From positions 1,948,001-2,012,000 of the forward strand of contig CAUEEP010000928.1 in assembly GCA_958450365.1 (NCBI GenBank): a stretch of DNA of 64,000 nt, read 5' to 3'. Each line of letters starts with the position of its first letter. The first letter of the stretch is position 1. Below, in pieces: positions 34,456 to 63,095 of this stretch. The notes beneath the pieces were generated by a model. It did no database searches. It was not told the origin of the DNA and saw only the letters and a list, made by a program, of their open reading frames with translations. The position numbers and the translations under genes were made by a program. This DNA comes from Mesorhabditis belari (lineage: Eukaryota; Nematoda; Chromadorea; Rhabditida; Rhabditidae).

Positions 34456-34623
34456 TGAAATCCTTAATCGGCTACGACATATAAAATCCAAGTTTTACAA
34501 AATAAGCTAGAAAAAGATATTCAGTCAGTTTACTGAATGTATTTATTCAACGAAGTCAATACATCAAGTTTAGCACGAGAAAATGATAGCAAAACGCAAA
34601 AAAACGAGTCTTCGAAACGGGTC

Positions 34624-34798
34624 TTTTGCCATTTTAGCTTCTGGGATACGAAGCCAATGAGAGAAAGCTTCGTCGAGGCCTGTGAAAAGTTCAACGATGA
34701 AAAGTCCGTCAGGGTGACTTTTCATCGTTGAACTTTTCACAGGCCTCGCCGAAGCTTTCTCTCATTGCCTTCGTATCCCAGAAGCTAAAATGGCAAAA
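34624..34798. other. Near-perfect 83-bp hairpin
   Basis: Arms 34624-34706 and 34716-34798 pair over 83 bp with two mismatches around a 9-nt loop. The plus arm reads through TTTTGCCATTTTAGCTTCTG and GAGAAAGCTTCG. There are no terminal-repeat hallmarks such as a TA duplication. It could be a fresh fold-back insertion or a hairpin RNA source. It directly abuts the stop codon of the coiled-coil exon at 34801. Confidence 0.85.
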
Positions 34799-34800
34799 GA

Positions 34801-35318
34801 TTACGTTAAAAATTTAAGATAATAATGACATCTAATAAATTTCTGAATCTGCAAGACATTGCGGACATCGTTGGCAATTTCGTCGAGCTTTTCCTCTAAA
34901 CGAGCGAGCTGGGCGTCATTAGCTTCGAGATGTTCCTGATTTTCCACTTCATGTGACTGTAAAGAAAAAATGGTGAAGTTCTAATTAGACAAAGTTACCA
35001 AAGAGTTGATACTGATGTTGCCAACACTAATAGCGATCGAGGCTGATTCCGAGTCGTCGTCTTCGTCCGTGGCCCACAATTTCTTTTTCAACCTCGACGA
35101 GTGCACGTCTCACCACTTTCGCCCAGGCTTTTTGAGTGAACTAAGATTTTAAATAAGTTAGATAATAAGTTAAATTAAGAAAATAGAACATACATGGTAC
35201 ATCGGGAAGCCAAGGTGGAATCGCACGAGGAGATGCTGTCGATCGGCTTTTTGAAGGTCGTCCCGAGTGAGCAACCATACGACAGCAGCGCGGCTTTTCA
35301 GGCTTTGTTTCCGTGCCA
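34801..35318 (-). pseudogene. Broken unknown gene with coiled-coil end
   Basis: Minus-strand exon-like blocks with good splice sites: 35318-35194 (ARKQSLKSRAAVVWLLTRDD, then a basic stretch), a second from 35140 (FTQKAWAKVVRRALVEVEKE), and a last one at 34956-34801. The last block is preceded by an acidic segment (ATDEDDDSESASIAIS) and gives an acidic coiled coil (HLEANDAQLARLEEKLDEIA) ending in TAA. The second block and the acidic segment overlap in different frames near 35060-35100, so a frameshift is needed to join them. Mariner MITEs lie upstream and the hairpin downstream. I do not recognise the family. A DNA-binding or transposon-accessory protein is possible. Confidence 0.35.
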
Positions 35319-35350
35319 CTAAACAAAAAGTTTTAGTATATCTAGATTTA

Positions 35351-35874
35351 TTAGGTTGATGCAAAAGTCTTTTTCATTTTTTTCGTACTTCCGTTAAAAA
35401 GTAACAAATGCACCAATTGAACAACGGTTTATTGCATTCGAAAGGCCAATTATTTTTCTGAAAAATGACATTAAAACGAGTTTAAAATGTCTTATGTCTA
35501 GATTTTTTTGAGAGCCTGAAGTCGGGTAGTCAAAAAGGCGACGGCTCGATGATGCATTTTAGACGCTTTAGCTAAGGAAATCAATCTTGATGTTAATAAA
35601 TAAAAGATAGAGCACAAAAAGTTAGATATCTTTTCAGATTTTCAGAGAAATTGATTCAGCCAATTTCTTTATAGAGGTTTTTATAGATTTTTATGAAAAA
35701 CCCGTTTTTCACTCTCGAATTTGCTTGAAAGTGAACCCAAATTGACTTAAAAAGATGGGAAATTCAACAATAAAACACTTTTCATTTAGAGCAAACCATA
35801 GGTTGAATTGATGACTTTGTTATTTTTCAAAAGAAGTACGAAAAAAAATGAAAAAGACTTTTGCATCAACCTAA
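35351..35874. mobile_element. Mariner-like MITE
   Basis: The ends TTAGGTTGATGCAAAAGTC and the inverse GACTTTTGCATCAACCTAA sit in TA dinucleotides. Inside are inverted blocks such as CGAATTTGCTTGAAAGTGAAC. A 15-17 bp sequence, AGTATATCTAGATT, occurs on both outer sides. The same family is present at 60902-61737. Confidence 0.9.
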
Positions 35875-35968
35875 TAGTATATCTAGATTAAAAAAATAAC
35901 CAATTTCGCTTTTAGTCAATTTGTATAACAACACTGTTCGATTCAACTCTGTTAAGAGGTTCAATATA

Positions 35969-36539
35969 TTGGGTTGTCCAGTTATGAATGCGCGTTTTTT
36001 ACTATTTTGTAAATTTCTCAAGATACCGAAATCAGGAAAAACATATAAATGAGTATTATTCGAAAGCTGAAGATCTCCTCTACATTTTGATATAAAAAGT
36101 TTTTGCATTTGTTCAGCTTTTGGGCAAATTGACTGCACCGAAGAAGAGGTGGAAAATGGAAGGGTGTCTTTGGATCAAGTTTTGGCTCCGCTCAAAGTGA
36201 GTTAACCGTTTGATGCTTGGCCAATAGATATATCAATACAACTTCTTTTTAAATATAACAATTTCAGAGCATCTTTACTTTTCTTTTCTTTTCTGGGCGG
36301 TTATTTTACACCATAAAACTTGAGGAATAGCTAAACTGAAATGGGTTTTTTCGAAAACGACCTCTCCCTTTGTGCAGTCAATTTGCCCAAAAGCTGAACA
36401 AATTCCAAAGGTTTTTTATATCAAAATGTAGAGGAGATCTTCAGCTTTCGAATGGTATATAACACTCATATAGATCCGTTCGATATCCTGAAAAATTTAC
36501 AAAATAGTAAAAACGCGCATTCATAACTGGACAACCTAA
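35969..36539. mobile_element. Mariner-like MITE, second family
   Basis: Ends TTGGGTTGTCCAGTTATGAA and inverse TTCATAACTGGACAACCTAA. Long inner inverted repeats include CTGAAGATCTCCTCTACATT and TTTGGGCAAATTGACTGCA. Confidence 0.9.
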
Positions 36540-36843
36540 TATTAATCACCTTTGGTTTCCCATAAAAGCCAAGTTAGTTAGTTGATTGAAAATGAAAAAT
36601 GATTAAGAAAATTAAGCAATCAAGAAAATTAAGCAATATAACAAAACTAAGTGCTAAAAATAAAGAAAAGAAAAAAAAACTTACTAATAAAGGCGAAGAA
36701 GAGCTTGCGAATAAAGATAAAGTCGTCATCTTGATTTCCTTTTATTTGATCTTTAAATGGAAATTTTACATTTTAGATCCAAATTTCAAATTTTAGACGT
36801 CATCCAGCCAGTTGGAAATCAAATTTTATGTTTAAATAGTTTT

Positions 36844-37566
36844 CTATTTTAGTGTCAGTGAAACATTATCGAAACGCTTAGGCTTTGACTGCTTTGACTG
36901 CTTTGACTGCTTTGACTGCTTTGACTGCTTTGACTGCTTTGACTGCTTTGACTGCTTTGACTGCTTTGACTGCTTTGACTGCTTTGACTGCTTTGACTGC
37001 TTAGGCTTTGACTGCTTTGACTGCTTTGACTGCTTTGACTGCTTTGACTGCTTTGACTGCTTAGGCTTTGACTGCTTTGACTGCTTTGACTGCTTAGGCT
37101 TTGACTGCTTTGACTGCTTAGGCTTTGACTGCTTTGACTGCTTTGACTGCTTTGACTGCTTTGACTGCTTAGGCTTTGACTGCTTTGACTGCTTTGACTG
37201 CTTTGACTGCTTTGACTGCTTAGGCTTTGACTGCTTTGACTGCTTAGGCTTTGACTGCTTTGACTGCTTTGACTGCTTTGACTGCTTTGACTGCTTAGGC
37301 TTTGACTGCTTTGACTGCTTTGACTGCTTTGACTGCTTTGACTGCTTTGACTGCTTAGGCTTTGACTGCTTTGACTGCTTTGACTGCTTTGACTGCTTTG
37401 ACTGCTTTGACTTCTTAGGCTTTGACTTCTTAGGCTTTCTTTTCCTTTTTTCATTTGCACTTTCTGCTCTCAAATCTTGCAAAAGCTCTTTTTCGTGTCC
37501 TGCAATCAAAGCAATTCTTTTTCGAGCTTCTCCAACAACAGTTTGGTCCTTCTCTTCGTCGCTCAT
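36844..37566 (-). CDS. Lys/Ser/Gln-repeat hypothetical protein
   Basis: The frame starts MSDEEKDQTVVGEARKRIAL, continues as a charged helix (LQDLRAESANEKRKRKPKK), then about 55 SKQ triplets with interspersed PKQ, and ends KRFDNVSLTLK. About 240 aa. The N-terminal 50 residues look like real protein. The repeat part is a 9-bp DNA array (36886-37432), whose period keeps any frame open. No splice partner is identified. It could be a basic, nucleic-acid-associated protein or a chance ORF extended by the array. Confidence 0.35.
   Translation of the reverse strand: MSDEEKDQTVVGEARKRIALIAGHEKELLQDLRAESANEKRKRKPKKSKPKKSKQSKQSKQSKQSKQSKPKQSKQSKQSKQSKQSKQSKPKQSKQSKQSKQSKQSKPKQSKQSKPKQSKQSKQSKQSKQSKPKQSKQSKQSKQSKQSKPKQSKQSKPKQSKQSKQSKPKQSKQSKQSKQSKQSKQSKPKQSKQSKQSKQSKQSKQSKQSKQSKQSKQSKQSKQSKQSKPKRFDNVSLTLK
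36886..37432. repeat. 9-bp array TTTGACTGC with TTAGGC variants
   Basis: About 60 copies. Every two to twelve units a CTTAGGCTTTGACTGC variant inserts a TTAGGC word. Confidence 0.97.
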
Positions 37567-37719
37567 CAAATTTTCCACTATAAACACTCTTCTTTCGAGA
37601 TTGAGACTTTTGCAGGAAATGAAACGACAAGAGCAACGTTAAGGTCAGCAAAAATAGCTCAAGAATTGGAAAATTGGATTTTTGTGCTTGTACAATTGAT
37701 CCCTGACATTTGTGTTTAA

Positions 37720-38149
37720 ACTCGGAATTCTGATCAGGCTACCAGAGCTAAACCCAAGTTGAGCACTAACAGTTTTTGTGTTATTTTAGAAATTAATCCA
37801 ATATAACGTCTAGATCTAGATTTTTAATATCGTATTTTCTCTACTAGTAGCGTCGAGCGTCGAGCGTCGAGCGTCGAGCTTCGAGCCCTGAGCGTCGCCT
37901 AAATTCCTCGAAATCTCGAGAACTGCTTATCAGAACCTATCGATGTGGGGTCGGAAAATGTAGCTGACGATGAGATCCAGTGGGGGATTTGAGTGTTGAG
38001 CTTCTGGGAAAGCTTGGAAACTGTAAAATAGGCATCAACTCGGCTCCCCCCGGTGCACTACTATTAGAGAAAATACGGTAATTAGAAAAAAAGTCAAGTA
38101 AAATTTTATAAAAGTAAATATGTTAAAAAAAGGCTTTTGCAATTGGAAG
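37720..38149. other. Spacer with GTCGAGC mini-array
   Basis: Four to five GTCGAGC units at 37848-37885, and a partial TACCGTATTTTCTCTAATA end at 38062-38080 like the 10432-10651 element. No gene is recognised. Confidence 0.5.
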
Positions 38150-38443
38150 ACTATTTGGAAGACTGCAATTGGAAGACTGCAATTGGAAGACTGCAATTGG
38201 AAGACTGCAATTGGAAGACTGCAATTGGAAGACTGCAATTGGAAGACTGCAATTGGAAGACTGCAATTGGAAGACTGCAATTGGAAGACTGCAATTGGAA
38301 GACTGCAATTGGAAGACTGCAATTGGAAGACTGCAATTGGAAGACTGCAATTGGAAGACTGCAATTGGAAGACTGCAATTGGAAGACTGCAATTGGAAGA
38401 CTGCAATTGGAAGACTGCAATTGGAAGACTGCAATTGGAAGAC
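38150..38443. repeat. 14-bp array GACTGCAATTGGAA
   Basis: 21 nearly identical copies. Confidence 0.97.
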
Positions 38444-38586
38444 TATTTTCCACAATGTACCAACTTATACGAATGAACCTTGTAAATACAAAAGAAAAAC
38501 TTCAAATAAACTCACTCATTCAACTGTAAAATATCAAAATATCAAAATATCAAAATTCCAAGGTTTCAAGGTTTCAAGGTTTCAAG

Positions 38587-38953
38587 GTTCCTGATGAGTT
38601 CAAAGACGTGACTGGGTACGATCGTCGAAATGATCAACTCGAGACTCAATCCAAATGGGAACACACCGACTATAAAGTAAGGAAATAAAAAGAGCTTAAC
38701 TTACTCTTAACTTGCTTTACAATATTTCTATTAAGAGTTTTTCTTTTAGAAAAATCAAGCCAATGATTTCGCAGAGAAACAAGCCAACAAAAGACAACAA
38801 TCCAACAAAAGACAACAAAAGACAACAAGCCAAGAAAAGACAACAAAAGACAACAAGCCAACAAAAGACAACAAAAGACAACAAGCCAACAAGCCAATGT
38901 TCGCAGAAAAACAAGCTCAAAATGTCGCTGAACATTCAAGTTTTTTTGATTAA
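38587..38953 (+). CDS. Possible two-exon plus-strand gene end (Gln/Asn/Lys-rich)
   Basis: Exon 38587-38676 (VPDEFKDVTGYDRRNDQLET and onward to HTDYK), GTAAGG donor, intron 38677-38749 ending TTTTAG. The second exon, 38750-38953 (KNQANDFAEKQ ... EKQAQNVAEHSSFFD, stop), keeps phase. The middle is a short AACAAAAGACA array that reads KRQQ/KTT. No start codon or upstream exon is found; the sequence before it is a tandem array. I do not recognise the family. It may be a gene fragment. Confidence 0.35.
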
Positions 38954-39039
38954 TAAATAAATTTTGGTGAATTTTGAGTGAAAAATATGCATTTTTTGAA
39001 GTGACTTCACTGAAATCTATAACAATTAAACCCGTTTAA

Positions 39040-39335
39040 AGCCGTGAATCCATTCTTGAAGCAATTCCATCCATTCTTGAAGCAATTCTTGAATCCTTTC
39101 TTGGAGCAGTTCTTGAATCCATTCTTGAGTCAATTCTTGAGTCAATTCTTGAAGCAATTCTGGATGTTCGGGATTGATCTCGAGGTGCTTCTTGCCTGCC
39201 ATGTAACACATCGTTGCTGAATCACGAAGAGCCTGAGCTTTCATGATCCTGAAATATAATTTCTGAAATATAATTCTTGAAGCAATTCTTGAATCCATTC
39301 TTGATTCAATTCTTGATTCAATTCTTGAGCCTTCT
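39040..39335. repeat. Array of TTCTTGAATCCA / TTCTTGAAGCAA units
   Basis: Units occur at 39040-39165 and 39270-39335, on both sides of the Hsp90 fragment. Confidence 0.85.
39165..39248 (-). pseudogene. Hsp90 gene fragment
   Basis: Minus-strand translation [20 protein letters not shown] continues [13 protein letters not shown]. This is the highly conserved C-terminal segment of cytosolic Hsp90, which normally reads [25 protein letters not shown]. An acceptor-like TTTCAG precedes it, but nothing else of Hsp90 is present. After about 28 codons it runs into the TTCTTGAA array. It is a captured exon fragment, not a gene. Confidence 0.85.
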
Positions 39336-40202
39336 ATGTTCTCCATTTGAAGAAGTTTTCTAAAGCACTCCAGATCTCTTGGAGCTGAGAGCATTTGAAT
39401 TTTATATGCGGTCCGTTTATATGCGGTCCGTCATCGGATTGGGAAGGGTAAATGGTAAATGGATGCAAAAATTGGATATAGTGATCTTGTTTTTTATTTG
39501 AAAGCACAGAAAATCGAGGGCTCTCGATTTCAACGATTTCAGTGTTGCAGTTGGCGTTTTTTTAGGCAAATTATTGAATATTTATCTGTTTTCTTTTTTG
39601 ATTTTTTACAAAAAATACCAACCATTTATGCAAATTCGAAAAAGAAAATGGAGGTTTTTAAATAAATATACAGTGATGAATGAAATGAAATGAAACACTT
39701 CTTTAAACAAAAAAAGAAAAGCACGCGGGACTTCGATTGGGTAAATGGTAATTGTATTGGTAAATGGTAATTGAATAATTGAATAATTGAATATTTTTAA
39801 ACACACGAGAGGCATTTTAAGTCTGAAAAATTCGAATAAAAAAATATAAAAATTTTTTTTTTTTTTTTTTGAAAGCAACCGAACGATGAGCAATAGAAAT
39901 GTTTTTAGAAAAAAAACAAAAAAAACACAAAAATAGCCGATAGCCGATGGCCAGAATTAAAGAGAAAACCCAATTTCATGGCTTTCAATTTCAAACTTCA
40001 CACAAAAAAAGAAAAAGAAAACGAAAAACCGATATTTGAATGTACCTGTGTAAGTGTGGTGGTGGAGAAAAATGAAGATTTTTGGGGAATTTTGGGGAAT
40101 TTTGGGGGACTTTGGGGGATTTTAGGGGATTTCTAGTGACACTAGAAAGTGTAGAAGCGTTTGCGAAACGATTTTCAACAATTTTTCAACAATTTTCGAA
40201 AA
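39336..40202. other. Spacer, no gene recognised
   Basis: AT-rich sequence with homopolymer A/T runs (39840-39870), GGTAAATGG repeats (39450, 39740) and a GGGGAATTTT tract (40080-40130). Confidence 0.5.
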
Positions 40203-40275
40203 TTTGACCGCACCCGGAATCGAACCCGGATCACTCGCCTTGGAAACGGCGCCATAGACCACTCGGCCACGGGAA
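40203..40275 (-). tRNA. tRNA-like sequence, probably a pseudogene
   Basis: On the minus strand: A-box TGGCCGAGTGG, loop TTTCCAA (anticodon TCC if read normally) and B-box GGTTCGATTCC. The anticodon stem pairs as CGCC/GGCG only with an 8-nt loop, the T stem has a G-G mismatch and the acceptor arms pair poorly. Pol III boxes are intact, but the cloverleaf is not convincing. Confidence 0.4.
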
Positions 40276-40803
40276 CTTTATATGCAAATTTGAATCTGCA
40301 AATGCGAAAATTTGTTGTGCGTTCCAGGATTCATTTTGTTAAAGTCAGTTTTTAAAAATCTTACAACCCATGAAAGTTGCGGCTTTGCGAAGTTTTCAAT
40401 CAAAAAATCTTTGTGCAATTTTCTTTTGTTTTCGCACTTTTCGATAAAAATCGATAAAAGTCGATAAAGTGTGCGGTCCAATTTGGTGAAATAACGAGAA
40501 ATTTTCGAAATTCATAAAGGCTATCACCAAAAAATCGCGAGGAACTCAAAAATGGTGAAATCGCTTGACTGAAAATAGCTTGAATGATTGGGAACAAGGC
40601 TAGATTTTTAAAAGATTAAAAAATGACAAAAAAATTCACTTTTGAATAGGATAGATGATCGAAAATGTTTGAATATGAAGAGAATAAAGCAAAGAAAAAA
40701 AAACGACCGGCTGATGAAATGAAATGAGTCAAAGATTTTGAAAAAACATTAAAATTAAGCTTTTTTTTTTCTAAACAGTTTTGATCTTTTCTTTCTCTCT
40801 CTC

Positions 40804-60072
<19,269 letters not shown>

Positions 60073-60225
60073 CTTTTGTAGGCCTTTGTTCGTCAGTTTG
60101 ACGGATTTTCGGAATGAAAAACTCCTACTCTAGCTATAGTTCGAATCAAATAAACATCACAGATTGCGAATAGGAATCTAAAACTCTTTATAATATCTTT
60201 ATAATCTCTTTATCATCTCTTTATA
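60073..60225 (-). other. Region upstream of the max-2 start
   Basis: Sequence 5' of the ATG at 60072 carries no clear promoter box. TATAATATCTTTATAATCTC repeats begin at about 60190. Confidence 0.4.
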
Positions 60226-60644
60226 TTAGGTTGGCAAGTTATAAACGATCGTTTTTGGGTAATGTGTTTTCTGAAAAAACGGCTTATCCAATCAAAAAAA
60301 CGGTTTGGTTTCCCAAAAAACGTTCAGAATAATCCAATCGATCGGTTCGATCGATTCTCTTTCTTTTAATCTTTCTTTTAATCTTTCTTTTAATCTTTCT
60401 TTTAATCTTTTTTTTTAAAATTCAAACGAAAATCGATTAAATTAGCACAAAAGTGTAAATTTTGAGCCGAATTTAAAAATCAACCTTCCGAAGATTCGAT
60501 TGTTCTGAACTTTTTTTGGGAAACTATGTAATCGATGAAGCGTTTTGATTTTTAAAAAGTATGCAATCACTCAAAAATATATTAGCTCATGAATGCTAGA
60601 AAAAACATTACCCAAAAACGATCATTTATAAATTGCCAGCCTAA
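60226..60644. mobile_element. Mariner-like MITE, third family
   Basis: Ends TTAGGTTGGCAAGTTATAAA and inverse ATTTATAAATTGCCAGCCTAA sit in TA. The inner repeat AAACGATCGTTTTTGGGTAA is inverted. It contains a small CTTTCTTTTAAT array (60357-60412). Confidence 0.9.
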
Positions 60645-60744
60645 TAATATCTTTACAATAATCTTTATAATATCAAATGACATTCAGAATGAGTAAAAGT
60701 TTATGAAAAAAAATAAAGCTTTTAAAGTAAAAGTGAAAGATTGA

Positions 60745-60898
60745 GTAATTAAAGTAAGTAATTAAAGTAAGTAATTAAAGTAAGTAATTAAAGTAAGTAA
60801 TTAAACCATAATTAAACCATAATTAAACCATAATTAAACCATAATTAAACCATAATTAAACCATAATTAAACCATAATTAAACCATAATTAAACCGAT
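60745..60898. repeat. Arrays GTAATTAAAGTAA and CATAATTAAAC
   Basis: Four 12-bp GTAAGTAATTAAA units, then nine 11-bp CATAATTAAAC units that end in AATTAAACCGATC, like the core of the 18-bp box. Confidence 0.95.
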
Positions 60899-60901
60899 CT
60901 A

Positions 60902-61737
60902 TTAGGTTGATGCATAAGTCTTTTCGTTTTTTTCGTACTTCTGTTAAAAAGTAACAAATTCATCAATTAATCTATAGTTTGCTCTATAAAAAAAGTGTTT
61001 TTTGGTTCAATTTGCATCTTTTTAAATGAATTTCGGTTCACTTTCAAGCAAATTCGAGAGTGAAAAACGCCTTTTTCGTAAAAATCTCTAAAAAACTCTA
61101 CGGAAAATGAATTGGCTGAATGAATTTCTCTGAAATTTTGGCGAAATATCAAACGTTTTGTTTTCTCTATCTTTTATCTATTGACACGAAGATAGGTTTT
61201 CTTTAGCTAAGGTGTCTAAACCGCATCATCGATTGGGAGGGGGATGAGCGGTAGGGGGTGAGGCAAGCGGGGCAGCACTAATGCAAAATCGGCTGCAAGT
61301 AAATCAAAATCTCCCAATTCTCACAATTTTTTGTGTGTGCATTCCAACTAAACAAAATACAAAATCTGAACAAAATTGGTTGAATGGAAAAAAAGTTATA
61401 GCATTGATCTCTTTCGTTGCTCGTATAAAGCTCTAAAACAAAGTTATATAGAAGAAAAAATGCGAAAATTCGACAATAAACATAAAAATTGAAAGATTAA
61501 TTTGTAGCTAGCGTTAGCTAAGGTGTCTAAACCGCATCATCGAGTTAGCCCTTTTTGACTACCCGACTTTATACTCTCAAGAAAATCCAGGCATTCAATA
61601 TTTTTAAACCCGTTTTAATGTTATTTTGCAGAAAAATAATTGCTTTTTCTAATGAAATCAACCGTAGTTTAATTGGTGCATTTGTTGGCTTGAAACGGCA
61701 GACGAAAAGGAACGAAAAGACTTATGCATCAAACCTA
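60902..61737. mobile_element. Mariner-like MITE, same family as 35351-35874
   Basis: Ends TTAGGTTGATGCATAAGTC and inverse GACTTATGCATCAAACCTA. The inner block GCTAAGGTGTCTAAACCGCA occurs twice (61206 and 61517) and matches an inverted block in the 35-kb copy. No transposase. Confidence 0.85.
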
Positions 61738-62344
61738 TTTCATTTACAAAAACTGAAAAGTTTAAAAAATCAAAATTTTGAAAAGGATAATTGAAATGAA
61801 TGACCTCCAGAATCGACAAAAATCAAATAAAAATTTGTTTTTTCTTTTTAGAAAACTCCAAAAATATTCACTACAATATTCTTTCAAAATCAAAAATGAA
61901 AATTGAAACTTTGAAACGATTAAAGTGATTTTTTTGGAATCTGTGCCCTCCAGGATTAACAAATTGCTAATTTTAAAATTTGATTTTCAAGAATATTAAG
62001 AAAATTTTTAGATGATAAGAAAAATCGAGCAATAATTAAATATTTGCCTCCTATTTTCCTTAAAATAAAGAAAAAGACATCTGTTTAGCTTGCAGAATTG
62101 AGAAATTATTGTCTCTGCTGAGAATTGGCGTCAGAAAAAGCGACAAGGAGATGAGAGAGAGAGAGAGAGAGAGGGATTGGTGTGTAAACTGGTAGTGCTG
62201 GGAAATGATTGTCGAGAATTGAGATGGGCAAGTGAAAGAGATATGTTCAGGGAATCGCGAAAAGAGCACAATTTTGTAAGCACAATTCTTCTGATAGAAA
62301 GCAGGTGAAAAGAGTAAAGCTAAGTGGAAAAAGAACACTTTCAA
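61738..62344. other. Spacer, no gene recognised
   Basis: AT-rich sequence. A reverse CTGGANNKCACA site at 61941-61953 and a GA microsatellite at 62152-62172. Confidence 0.5.
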
Positions 62345-62445
62345 AGTTGCGTAATTGAAGCGATTTGGATGAGGCTCGAGAAAAGTGCTGTTGGTTGTTT
62401 TTAATTCGAATCTAGAAAAGTTTTTGCACGATCTGGAAGGCACAG
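62345..62445. repeat. Two-box module
   Basis: AGTTGCGTAATTGAAGCG at 62345-62362, then CTGGAAGGCACAG at 62433-62445. Confidence 0.6.
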
Positions 62446-62514
62446 AAAGCTTTGCTAAAGTTAAATTGAGAGTTTCAGATTTTTGGAAAAAAAAAGGTTT
62501 TTGGACGAGATATG

Positions 62515-63095
62515 GAACCAAATTCAGAGAGTTGTGGAACCGAATTTATAGATTTATGGAACCAAATTTCGAGAGAGAAGGAACCAAATTTAGAGAGATA
62601 AGGAACCAAATTCAGAGAGATATGGAACCAAATTTAGAGAGATAAGGAACCAAATTCAGAGAGATATGGAACCAAATTTAGAGAGATAAGGACCCGAATT
62701 TAGAGAGAGAAGGAACCAAATTTAGAGAGATAAGGACCCGAATTTAGAGAGAGAAGGAACCAAATTTAGAGAGATAAGGACCCGAATTTCTAGAAATAAG
62801 GAACCAAAATTAGAGAGATATGGAACCAAATTTAGAGAAAAGGAACCAAATTTAGAGAGATAAGGAACCAAATTCAGAGAGATATGGAACCAAATTTAGA
62901 GAGATAAGGACCCGAATTTAGAGAGAGAAGGAACCAAATTTAGAGAGATAAGGACCCGAATTTAGAGAGATATGGAACCAAATTTAGAGAGATAAGGAAC
63001 CAAATTTAGAGAGGTAAGGACCCGAATTTCTAGAAATAAGGAACCAAATTCAGAGAGATATGAAACCGAATTTAGACAGTTAAGGAACCAAATTC
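62515..63095. repeat. 22-bp array GGAACCAAATTTAGAGAGATAA
   Basis: About 26 units with GGACCCGAATTTAGAGAGAGAA variants. Confidence 0.97.

Noticed and set aside
39165..39248. Hsp90 gene
   Set aside because: Only about 28 codons are present; nothing upstream or downstream matches the rest of Hsp90.
40203..40275. Functional tRNA gene on the minus strand
   Set aside because: A and B boxes are good, but acceptor and anticodon stems pair poorly. Kept only as tRNA-like.
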